A stretch of 5,058 nt of DNA from Thermoplasmata archaeon (GCA_020350865.1 CP070726.1:352258-357315), one strand, 5' to 3'; shown: positions 1-4,722, counted from the stretch's first letter. The notes: generated from the sequence alone by a model not told the origin. Numbers and translations are program-made.

Positions 1-259
1 ATAGAGTCTCTGGTAATCGATCTACTATTTTATCATCCAAATCAATCTTTTTTTCTTCAAAAAGTTTCATAATAATTGTTGCAGTGAATAATTTTGTAAT
101 ACTTGCAATAAAAAATGGTGTCTTTGGAGTCATTGATATTTCTTTCGCCTTATTTGCAATGCCTGAAGCACCAGACCAGGAGAACTCTCCTTTTCCCGTT
201 GAAATAGCTAGAATTACGTTAAAGATGGATTTGTCCTTTTCAAGTACTGACCCACATGG
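1..259 (-). pseudogene. Beta-lactamase-family serine hydrolase, N-terminal fragment, apparently frameshifted and lacking a start
   Basis: The minus-strand frame entering at 259 encodes the first part of a class C beta-lactamase / penicillin-binding-protein-like serine hydrolase (COG1680 type) and runs off the left edge. The SxxK nucleophile motif is S-I-T-K, with Ser at 101-103 and Lys at 92-94. It is preceded by the family's two-strand lead-in (FSWSGASGIA) and followed by KIDLDDKIVDRLPE, a typical post-helix segment. Members usually act outside the cell on peptidoglycan-like peptides, esters or beta-lactams; the substrate here cannot be inferred. The frame is closed by TAA at 260-262, and no ATG, GTG or TTG lies between that stop and the lead-in. 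The first ATG (131-133) would leave only ten residues before the catalytic Ser. Upstream, the neighbouring frame (from GTG 331-333) reads NLKNFHNHVGQ just before the junction, which fits a family N-terminus after a one-base loss near 245-250. Base composition is about 32% G+C, far below the genes to the right, suggesting transfer or decay. The family call is firm; pseudogene status is an inference, since a sequencing error could give the same picture. Confidence 0.72.
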
Positions 260-620
260 TTATGGAAGTTCTTAAGGTTTATTGATACTACTTCCCGTTT
301 GCGACTTTCCGACGACGAAACCGTCTTATTCACCCGTTTTCACCGCAGTAAAATTTGAACAAGGTTGTATAAAAACGTGTTGTGGGATGTCTCTGGGCGT
401 TCCCAGATATGGAGGCCCCACTCTCATATACCTGTTGAGATGTACTCCTTTGTTCCATGAACCCGGCATCCCCTGTACGATTCAAAGTGGTCCAAGGGCC
501 CCACCTCCTCCCATTTCTTTGTTGCGGGGTCTTAGGTGCAGTTCGTCAATTGTTTTCTAGGACAGCAAATACTTCCAAAGGGGTACGTAGCGGACAGACA
601 ACCCACTAAATGTTACGATA
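260..620. other. Gene-less stretch, possible decayed insert
   Basis: I find no convincing gene here. The open frames are short, have no ribosome-binding site and resemble no family. The minus strand has an open stretch of about 73 codons (roughly 334-555) and the plus strand one from 282 to 560, but neither shows domain-like content. A minus-strand frame reads SSINKP-stop-ELP-stop-PCGSVLEKD straight into the serine hydrolase frame, which looks like degraded coding sequence. Small stems are present: a perfect 6-bp stem with a 4-base loop at 392-407 (TCTGGG/CCCAGA), GTTC/GAAC at 452-462, and GACG/CGTC at 314-325. These are too small to assign an RNA gene. I found no tRNA cloverleaf and no recognisable rRNA, SRP or RNase P RNA signature by eye. 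Confidence 0.5.
392..407. repeat. Small perfect hairpin
   Basis: TCTGGG (392-397) and CCCAGA (402-407) can form a perfect 6-bp stem closed by a 4-base loop. It lies in the middle of the gene-less stretch. There is no U-run on either side, so a terminator is unlikely. It could be a remnant of a structured RNA or chance. Confidence 0.4.
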
Positions 621-653
621 CATCGGAACAATATGGCTTAAAATGTTCCGATG
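611..653. repeat. Perfect 10-bp inverted repeat plus a third partial copy
   Basis: CATCGGAACA (621-630) and TGTTCCGATG (644-653) are exact reverse complements around a 13-base A/T-rich spacer. Directly to the left, TGTTACGATA (611-620) matches the right arm at 8 of 10 positions, so the motif TGTTCCGATG occurs three times in 43 bases. The repeat begins 33 bases past the stop codon of the DUF6485-type gene on the minus strand. It could therefore act as a 3' stem-loop for that transcript, but no T-run follows it. Repeated, oppositely oriented copies also fit a regulator-binding site or the end of a lost mobile element. Confidence 0.65.
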
Positions 654-685
654 CAGAAGAACAGGCGGGATTTGCGGGCTGCGGA

Positions 686-877
686 CTATTTATAGGCCGC
701 AATGAACCTCTCCAGGGACCGATCGTAGGTTCTCTCCACTCCCGGCGGGAAGAAGCATCCCGGCAATTCGCGGTGCCCCCAGTGGTACTTGATGCACTCG
801 CAGCACTTGCCCTTCCTGCTGCACGGCTCGTACGTGCATCCGCAGTCGGCCTTGTTGTCCTCTATATTGCATTCCAT
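686..877 (-). CDS. Cysteine-rich small protein, DUF6485 type
   Basis: A 63-residue cytosolic protein with eight cysteines (C3, C12, C14, C19, C25, C26, C28, C41) and two nearby histidines (H32, H35), followed by a conserved-looking tail (PGCFFPP, then TYDRSLERFI). I recognise the pattern CTYEPCSRKGKCCEC...LPGCFFP as that of the DUF6485 family, small proteins of bacteria and archaea with no known function. The Cys/His layout suggests metal or Fe-S binding; that is an inference. I chose the ATG at 875-877 because the protein then begins MECNIED, as family members do, and because AGGGGG lies 8-13 bases upstream. The open frame extends to 922, but the extra residues look unlike the family. The gene follows the glycosyltransferase on the same strand after a 64-bp gap, so it could be co-transcribed or use its own promoter near 911-919. 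Family call fairly firm; role unknown. Confidence 0.82.
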   Translation of the reverse strand: MECNIEDNKADCGCTYEPCSRKGKCCECIKYHWGHRELPGCFFPPGVERTYDRSLERFIAAYK

Positions 878-910
878 AACAAATGCCCCCTGTATCGGTA
901 ATGATTCTGG

Positions 911-919
911 GGATATAAC
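911..919 (-). promoter_or_regulatory. Possible TATA box for the DUF6485-type gene
   Basis: On the minus strand the gap between the two genes reads GTTATATCC, an archaeal TATA-like element centred about 38 bases ahead of the ATG at 877. Initiation about 25 bases downstream would leave a leader of about 12 bases that includes the AGGGGG ribosome-binding site. Spacing is sensible, but the match to the consensus is weak, and read-through from the upstream glycosyltransferase gene is equally possible. Confidence 0.3.
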
Positions 920-941
920 CATTGTGCCGGACTGTCCCCTG

Positions 942-2117
942 TCAACCCGGGTACCTCTCCTTCACCGTGTACTTCCCGCTACCCCATGGAAATGTCCTGA
1001 GAAAGGTCCGCACATACAGATAGACGATAATCATGGCCGTGGTGCTTAAAGGGGTGAGAAGGTAGCAGGGCCCAAGGTTCCTTTCCTCGATGACCATCCC
1101 AATCAGAACCCTGTACAATACCGAAAGAGCATAACCCAGAACGAGCAAAAGCAGGGCGAACACCCAGGAAAAGCCGAGCATAAAAAGGACGAATGACAGC
1201 ACCAGGACAACCTGGAACTGGATGTTCTTGGCCACCAGGACAGGAACCTTCTCCCTCAGCCTTCTGTGCCCGAACCTGGATACCGTTATTATCCACCTGA
1301 GAATCTTCTCCCTTGTCTTTTTCAAACTGGGGAAGGCCTCGTTGGGGTGGTTGAGGTTGGTGAACTGGTTGTATATGTGATACCCCGAATCCAGAAGTGT
1401 GTTGGCCAAAACGAGGTCGTCGTTGAAGGTTCTCCCCCATATCCCTTCCATTCCAAGGACGTCATAGGTTTTCTTGGGAATTGCGACGGAAGCACCCGAG
1501 GCATAGGGCGGGAAGAGAAAGGCCCTGCTCGAAAGGCTGGTTGTGAACGTGGTCAGGGAGACCGACAGGGCGATGAACCTGCCTGTCAAACCCTGGGGCT
1601 CTATGAAGAATGGGGACGTCACCGCATGTATTTTTCTTCCCTTAACCACCTCGCCCAGGGGGGAGACCATCTTTTGTATCCAATCCCGGGAGTATGTCAC
1701 ATCCGAGTCACCGAAGAGGAGTACGTTTCCCCTGGCCTGCCTCGCTCCATGAATCAGGTTGTGGCACTTGGCTATGGTCTTACGGCTGTCGTGGGGGCCT
1801 GATAAATGGACATGAACATGCGGGTACCTCTTTTCAAGGTTCCTTACCACTTTGAAGGCCGGATGCTCCCCGAGCTCGGCCACAAATATCACCTCGTGGC
1901 GGGGGTAGGCCTGGCGGCACACGGACTCCAGATTCCGGCCCGTGGTGGAAAAGACCTCCCTTACCGGGATGATCACGGATACGAAGAAATCCTTTTTCGG
2001 GAATCTTCGAAGGCGGGTCTCCCGCTTCATCTTCACCGCTGTTCGGAGCTGAAGGAAACCCACTGCAAAATACGCAGCCACGCTCCCAAGGATGAGGGCC
2101 GTAATTTCCGTGCTCAT
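942..2117 (-). CDS. Membrane-bound GT2-superfamily glycosyltransferase, ceramide-glucosyltransferase-like (GT21/HpnI-like)
   Basis: A 391-residue integral membrane glycosyltransferase that should move a sugar from a nucleotide-sugar donor to a lipid or membrane acceptor on the cytosolic face. It starts with one membrane helix (about residues 5-23). The GT-A domain opens at VSVIIPVRE (about 46-54). The segment SRKTIAKCHNLIHG (111-124) resembles the conserved lysine region of GT21 enzymes. The metal-binding DxD is D-S-D at 137-139 in LLFGDSDV, and the catalytic-base region is FNDDLVLA (231-238). KILRW (271-275) takes the place of the (Q/R)xxRW motif, with Lys first. Three hydrophobic segments follow (about 302-318, 319-340 and 357-373). 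Length and order match ceramide glucosyltransferase/HpnI-type enzymes. Archaea lack classical sphingolipids, so the acceptor is probably another membrane lipid or polyprenol carrier (inference). The ATG at 2115-2117 has no Shine-Dalgarno sequence; a T-rich element near 2160 (GTTTTATCC) may be its TATA box. The DUF6485-type gene follows 64 bp downstream. Confidence is high for a GT2 fold and moderate for the GT21-like subtype. Confidence 0.88.
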   Translation of the reverse strand: MSTEITALILGSVAAYFAVGFLQLRTAVKMKRETRLRRFPKKDFFVSVIIPVREVFSTTGRNLESVCRQAYPRHEVIFVAELGEHPAFKVVRNLEKRYPHVHVHLSGPHDSRKTIAKCHNLIHGARQARGNVLLFGDSDVTYSRDWIQKMVSPLGEVVKGRKIHAVTSPFFIEPQGLTGRFIALSVSLTTFTTSLSSRAFLFPPYASGASVAIPKKTYDVLGMEGIWGRTFNDDLVLANTLLDSGYHIYNQFTNLNHPNEAFPSLKKTREKILRWIITVSRFGHRRLREKVPVLVAKNIQFQVVLVLSFVLFMLGFSWVFALLLLVLGYALSVLYRVLIGMVIEERNLGPCYLLTPLSTTAMIIVYLYVRTFLRTFPWGSGKYTVKERYPG

Positions 2118-2178
2118 GGGAATCAGACTCTGATGTCGTGCTTCGGTAGTACGAACTTGGATAAAACAGTTTACGGGT

Positions 2179-2191
2179 CAGTTGAAAACTG
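2179..2191. repeat. Short inverted repeat upstream of the glycosyltransferase
   Basis: CAGTT (2179-2183) and AACTG (2187-2191) are reverse complements around GAA. The site lies about 60-75 bases ahead of the glycosyltransferase ATG, just upstream of the possible TATA element near 2160, where a regulator could bind. At five bases per arm it may be chance. Confidence 0.3.
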
Positions 2192-2271
2192 GACAGTAAA
2201 TGATGAACGTAATGAAAACTAACACGTATTAAGGGCTAAAGTTCGATGAAACCGTCAAAGAACGAATCCGT

Positions 2272-2460
2272 CTAGTCAGGGAAGTAGTGGTCGCTCATCA
2301 CAAGGAAGCTCCTTGCGTACAGGTTCGTCATCATCGGGTCGTCCGCATCCAGTGCCAGTAACAGTGCCCTGCTCAAAGCCAGTAGGAATTCCATGGCGAT
2401 CCCCCATTCGGGCCTGTGCGTCGTCTGAGGATTTCTGCCCAGATTAGTAAAGGTTTTCAT
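2272..2460 (-). CDS. Small unrecognised protein, 62 residues
   Basis: I do not recognise this protein. From the ATG at 2458-2460 it reads a polar start (MKTFTNLGRNPQTTHRPEWG) and then a leucine-rich helical part (MEFLLALSRALLLALDADD, about residues 23-41) ending in LYARSFLVMSDHYFPD. Evidence that it is real: from about residue 15 on, third codon positions are mostly G or C and codons such as CTG, AGC and AGG are used as in the neighbours. The amino-acid content is also reasonable for an amphipathic helical protein. There is no Shine-Dalgarno sequence. A TATA-like TTATTTATC on the minus strand (around 2508-2516) would give a leader of about 20-30 bases. It is encoded ahead of the glycosyltransferase on the same strand with a 154-bp gap, and diverges from the FilR1-like regulator gene. 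It could be the remains of a longer gene. The antisense frame (plus, about 2237-2360) is also open but has no start. Confidence 0.45.
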   Translation of the reverse strand: MKTFTNLGRNPQTTHRPEWGIAMEFLLALSRALLLALDADDPMMTNLYARSFLVMSDHYFPD

Positions 2461-2485
2461 AGTATTTCTATTTAATCCAAGTAAA

Positions 2486-2503
2486 AACCCCGAAACAGGG
2501 GTT
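2486..2503 (-). promoter_or_regulatory. Hairpin AACCCC/GGGGTT with T-run on the minus strand
   Basis: AACCCC (2486-2491) and GGGGTT (2498-2503) form a perfect 6-bp stem around a 6-base loop. On the minus strand the stem is followed by T bases, giving the form of an intrinsic terminator. No minus-strand gene lies just upstream that would need one. The hairpin sits between the likely TATA box and the start of the small ORF at 2460, so it could instead be an operator dyad or block antisense transcription from the regulator gene. Confidence 0.45.
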
Positions 2504-2515
2504 AAAGATAAATAA
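2504..2515. promoter_or_regulatory. A/T-rich element, possible divergent TATA box
   Basis: AAAGATAAATAA on the plus strand, read as TTATTTATCTTT on the minus strand, is the best TATA-like element in the gap between the small ORF and the regulator gene. In the plus direction it would start a transcript near 2538, within the dyad at 2520-2549, leaving a leader of about 115 bases. In the minus direction it would start near 2480, about 20 bases before the ATG at 2460. The CATATGAATAAG stretch at 2529-2540 is an alternative plus-strand box. Confidence 0.35.
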
Positions 2516-2519
2516 CTTA

Positions 2520-2549
2520 GCATCAATACATATGAATAAGTATCAATGC
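2520..2549. promoter_or_regulatory. Imperfect dyad with 20-bp half-site spacing, probable operator
   Basis: GCATCAATAC (2520-2529) and GTATCAATGC (2540-2549) are separated by ten A/T-rich bases. The arms match at 8 of 10 positions both as inverted and as direct repeats, because the central CAA is kept in the same orientation. The centre-to-centre spacing is 20 bp, about two helical turns, as expected for a dimeric winged-helix protein binding one DNA face. The site lies in the divergent promoter region of the FilR1-like regulator gene. Autoregulation by that protein is the simplest reading and is an inference. Confidence 0.5.
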
Positions 2550-2564
2550 AAATTCGGGGGACCC

Positions 2565-2633
2565 ATGGGGGAGGTTCACCGGGGGAGTACGGCGGTTTTC
2601 GACCCCGAACTGCAGGGATACTTGGTGCGGTGA
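2565..2633 (+). CDS. Possible 22-residue upstream ORF in the regulator leader
   Basis: ATG at 2565 opens a 22-codon frame (MGEVHRGSTAVF then DPELQGYLVR) that ends with TGA at 2631-2633. This is 22 bases before the regulator ATG and four before the alternative TTG. A G-rich stretch (GGGGGA, 2556-2561) precedes the ATG, but rather close to it. The frame lies in a G+C-rich leader in which TTCGGGG (2553-2559) can pair with CCCCGAA (2603-2609). It could be a leader peptide coupled to regulator translation, or simply an open frame by chance. Confidence 0.22.
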   Translation: MGEVHRGSTAVFDPELQGYLVR

Positions 2634-2643
2634 TTGATTGGAT

Positions 2644-2651
2644 GAGGGATC
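2644..2651 (+). promoter_or_regulatory. Shine-Dalgarno sequence fixing the regulator start
   Basis: GAGGGATC resembles the anti-16S pairing sequence GGAGGTGATC and ends four bases before ATG 2656, with its GAGG core at 2644-2647. This favours ATG 2656 over the in-frame TTG at 2638, which lies upstream of this element. Confidence 0.6.
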
Positions 2652-2655
2652 CGTT

Positions 2656-3390
2656 ATGAACGACCACGAGCTCATGTTCGAATTGTCCCATCCGGGGAGG
2701 TTGGAGACGCTGCGCATTTTAAAGGAGAAGCCCCACCGCCTCACCGATATTTCCAAGGTGCTGGATCTGACGTCGGCAGAGGTCTCAAGGCATCTCGGGA
2801 GGCTGTCTAGGGCCCAGCTGGTGGACAAGGACGGGGAGGGCAGGTACCGCCTGTCGCCCTTCGGGGACATCATACTCCAGGAACTCTCCAAGTTCAACTT
2901 CCTAACAACGCACAACGAGTACTTCTCCACCCACGATTTCTCGGTGGTCCCCGAGGAGCTGCGATGGCTTTCACCCCTGTCCAGCGCCAGAATCGTCAAG
3001 GGGACGCTGGAGATCATGTCCATCGTGGAGGACCTCACAAGGGGCGCCAAAAAGCAGGTGTGCGTCATGTCCGATCAGGCCATGAGGTCCATGGTGGACC
3101 TGACCGTGAAAAGGGCCGAGGAGGGGGTGAGCATGAGGTTCATATATCAGAAGGGGGCGGATGTACCAAAGGAGTACAAACCCAAGAAGGGTCTCCCCAT
3201 CGAGGTGAGGCTGGTCGACGAGGTTAAAATGAGCCAGAAATACAACCAGAAGGTGGCGGGAATCGCCCTTCCCAACCTTCAGGGAAAGGTGGATTACGGC
3301 TTTGCCCTCATGGGTGAAGATGCCCAGTTCCTCAAGTGGATAGAGCTGCTGTTCAACTACTTCTGGCAGAAGGGAAAGGATGCTTTTTAA
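2656..3390 (+). CDS. FilR1/DUF1724-family winged-helix transcriptional regulator
   Basis: A 244-residue cytosolic DNA-binding protein of the archaeal family named after the methanogenesis regulator FilR1 (DUF1724 middle domain). Residues about 5-70 form an ArsR-like winged helix. It begins ELSHPGRLETLRIL, the recognition helix lies near 39-56 (TSAEVSRHLGRLSRAQLV), and the wing and strand follow in KDGEGRYRLSPFG. Residues about 86-115 (EYFSTHDFSVVPEELRWLSPL) link to the effector domain, whose core begins ARIVKGTLEIM and continues through VCVMSDQ and MRFIYQKG. The family is thought to sense a small molecule or cell state through this domain; the ligand here is unknown. Length is typical. I chose ATG 2656 because GAGGGATC (2644-2651) sits just upstream as a good ribosome-binding site. 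A TTG at 2638 would add six residues and lies upstream of that site. It is divergent from the small ORF at 2460 and converges on the gene ending at 3430 with a 39-bp gap. Family call firm; target genes inferred. Confidence 0.9.
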   Translation: MNDHELMFELSHPGRLETLRILKEKPHRLTDISKVLDLTSAEVSRHLGRLSRAQLVDKDGEGRYRLSPFGDIILQELSKFNFLTTHNEYFSTHDFSVVPEELRWLSPLSSARIVKGTLEIMSIVEDLTRGAKKQVCVMSDQAMRSMVDLTVKRAEEGVSMRFIYQKGADVPKEYKPKKGLPIEVRLVDEVKMSQKYNQKVAGIALPNLQGKVDYGFALMGEDAQFLKWIELLFNYFWQKGKDAF

Positions 3391-3429
3391 AAGGTTCGGC
3401 CCCCGGTTTCTCAAAGGCCAAGCTAGCAT
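3391..3429. other. 39-bp gap between convergent genes
   Basis: The stop codons of the regulator (plus) and the zinc-ribbon gene (minus) face each other across 39 bases. The sequence CTTTTTAAAAG at 3383-3393 gives a short T-run for the plus strand and a TTTTAAAAAG run for the minus strand, which could serve as a two-way archaeal termination signal. There is no strong stem-loop. Confidence 0.35.
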
Positions 3430-4536
3430 TTACCATTCCAAAAGCTTTCTGACCAGCTCGTTGTGCGAGCCTTCGTCCAGGTAGCTGGTATTTATCACCA
3501 CATCCAAAAGGCGAAGCAAGAGGCCGGGATGCTCCTTTGCAAAGGGAATGGACTCCCTGGTGAAAAGAAAGCTCAGAGGGTCGTTGTTGAAGGAGAACTC
3601 GTCCATGACAAAGTTCTCACCCGTTTTTCGAATCTGTTTGATCAATTCGGCATCGTAGAGCATGTGGGAAACATCCGTGATGTCCTCGTCATCGGATTTG
3701 ATGCCCTCCAGGTTGGATAGGAAATGCCTGTTGTCCTCCACCGTGATGGTGGCCTTGGCATCCCAGAATTTCGCGATTTTCACGTTCAATATGAAGAGCT
3801 TCTCCACCCCCAAAGACTCCAGGTCCTGCTCCTTGATGAACCTGGTAACGGCGCTGGAAACAGCCTCCTCCTGTCTGTTTACGGTGTTGCCCCCAGAAAT
3901 GGAGAAATCCTCTGCCTCGGAGGCTCCCAGGGCCTTCAGATCCTCGAAGAAGCGCCCCCTCTCCTCCTCGTGCTCACCCAGTGGGGATACCACCAGTATG
4001 TAATTTCCCTCCCCCTCCTTGGGGAAGATGGGGGCCACCGCAAATCCCCTTTCCTCGGGTTCCTCTTCTGCTGGCTCCTCCGCTGCCGTCTCCAAAGCAG
4101 TTTCCTCGCCCTCCCCAGCACCCATTACCTCGAGGAACTTCTCCGCCCGGGCGGGATTGGAAATCACGGTGTCTATCATCTCCCTCAGCCCGCTGTACAC
4201 ATCCTCGATCTCAACCTCCAACACCTCCTCCAGAAGCAGTGCCCCGCAGCCCTCGCACTCCTCCTCGTCTGCGTATATGGTCCCCATGCAAAAGGGGCAT
4301 TTGAAATACCTCGAGGGTACGGATTCGTCCTCCAGATTCAGGTAATGGGAGAGAATCCTGTGATTGAGCACATCCACCAGACCCTTCTCCTTTGCATCCG
4401 GGTCCAATGTGAACTCAAGAAACTCCCGCAGGTGTTTGAAACCGGCCTCGTAGAGCTTTTGAGCCCGCTCTATATCCACCCCGGGGATGCACGTGAACTC
4501 GATTATGGCCTTCTCCTTCTCCTTGATTTCCACCAT
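3430..4536 (-). CDS. Helix-hairpin-helix and zinc-ribbon protein of unknown function
   Basis: A 368-residue acidic cytosolic protein that I cannot assign to a named family. Residues about 9-40 contain a helix-hairpin-helix element (CIPGVDIERAQKLYEAGF), a nucleic-acid- or protein-binding fold common in archaeal DNA and RNA proteins. A four-cysteine zinc ribbon follows (CPFC at 80-83, CEGC at 94-97). A glutamate-rich low-complexity linker (about 139-173) leads to a C-terminal domain of about 190 residues that starts NYILVVSPLGEHEEE and holds alternating strands and helices (VEKLFILNVKIAKFWDA) with no motif I know. No membrane segments or signal peptide. I chose the ATG at 4534-4536 because MVEIKEKEKA looks like a natural N-terminus and TTTTTTATC lies about 40 bases upstream as a TATA box. 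A TTG at 4594-4596 would add 20 residues (MPAKALVFYL onwards) and has GAAGGT just upstream, so it remains possible. The gene is divergent from another zinc-ribbon gene at 4723. An information-processing role is plausible but inferred. Confidence 0.8.
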   Translation of the reverse strand: MVEIKEKEKAIIEFTCIPGVDIERAQKLYEAGFKHLREFLEFTLDPDAKEKGLVDVLNHRILSHYLNLEDESVPSRYFKCPFCMGTIYADEEECEGCGALLLEEVLEVEIEDVYSGLREMIDTVISNPARAEKFLEVMGAGEGEETALETAAEEPAEEEPEERGFAVAPIFPKEGEGNYILVVSPLGEHEEERGRFFEDLKALGASEAEDFSISGGNTVNRQEEAVSSAVTRFIKEQDLESLGVEKLFILNVKIAKFWDAKATITVEDNRHFLSNLEGIKSDDEDITDVSHMLYDAELIKQIRKTGENFVMDEFSFNNDPLSFLFTRESIPFAKEHPGLLLRLLDVVINTSYLDEGSHNELVRKLLEW

Positions 4537-4568
4537 GTCCAAACCAGAAGAGCAGTATGCCTTGGCGA

Positions 4569-4577
4569 GATAAAAAA
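4569..4577 (-). promoter_or_regulatory. Possible proximal TATA box of the helix-hairpin-helix gene
   Basis: The minus strand carries TTTTTTATC here, roughly 35-43 bases upstream of the ATG at 4536, so a transcript would begin some 10-15 bases before that ATG. If this is the promoter, the TTG at 4596 cannot be the start. The distal TATAAAAT at 4665-4672 is the competing choice. Confidence 0.35.
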
Positions 4578-4660
4578 CTAACGCTTTAGCCGGCAACGGG
4601 GACCTTCAGTGCCTGTCATGCTAACATCGTTGTTGCACCGCCCGATAAAAAATATTGGTA

Positions 4661-4699
4661 TCTGATTTTATACTAGTAAAATTCTTATATAATATCAGA
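4661..4699. promoter_or_regulatory. Long inverted repeat with divergent TATA boxes
   Basis: TCTGATTTTATA (4661-4672) and TATAATATCAGA (4688-4699) are reverse complements at 11 of 12 positions, 15 bases apart. Each arm carries its own TATA-like sequence: TATAAAAT on the minus strand in the left arm and TTATATAAT on the plus strand beside the right arm. A second, nested dyad ATTTTA/TAAAAT (4665-4670, 4677-4682) overlaps it. The layout suggests a symmetrical divergent promoter or the operator of a dimeric regulator. Confidence 0.55.
4685..4693 (+). promoter_or_regulatory. TATA box of the TTG-started zinc-ribbon gene
   Basis: TTATATAAT is a good archaeal TATA box. Initiation about 25 bases downstream would fall near 4713-4717, giving a very short leader before the TTG at 4723. 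The mRNA would then be nearly leaderless, and GAGG (4712-4715) would lie at or beside the transcript's 5' end. Confidence 0.55.
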
Positions 4700-4722
4700 A
4701 CATTACTTGACGAGGCATCTTC

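Noticed and set aside
314..325. GACGAAACCGTC also found, with one change, at 2245-2256
   Set aside because: The 11-of-12 match does not extend on either side, so it is probably chance and not paired element ends.
452..540. Possible tRNA-like T-loop sequences (GGTTCATGGAAC, GATTCAAAG)
   Set aside because: No acceptor stem, D-arm or anticodon arm can be assembled around them on either strand.
282..560. Plus-strand open frame of 92 codons in the gene-less stretch
   Set aside because: No ATG, GTG or TTG start with a ribosome-binding site in a sensible place, proline/cysteine-rich content typical of translated non-coding DNA, and no family resemblance.
536..901. Plus-strand open frame of 121 codons
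   Set aside because: Antisense to the DUF6485-type gene over most of its length; the alanine/leucine-rich content is a shadow of G+C-rich codons.
1266..1802. Plus-strand open frame of 178 codons
   Set aside because: Antisense to the glycosyltransferase, whose motifs are clear on the minus strand.
2237..2360. Plus-strand frame reading FDETVKERIRLVREVVVAHH
   Set aside because: Looks protein-like but has no start codon and is short. The minus-strand frame over the same bases has a start and host-like codon use, so it was preferred.
2523..3068. Minus-strand open frame of 181 codons
   Set aside because: Antisense to the FilR1-like regulator, which has a good ribosome-binding site and clear family features.
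3724..4581. Plus-strand open frame of 285 codons
   Set aside because: Lies wholly antisense to the helix-hairpin-helix/zinc-ribbon gene. Leucine-rich content reflects complementary glutamate/lysine codons; no recognisable domain.
4579..4620. Thirteen-codon minus-strand frame upstream of the helix-hairpin-helix gene
   Set aside because: Very short, no ribosome-binding site, and its transcript would exist only if the distal promoter is used.
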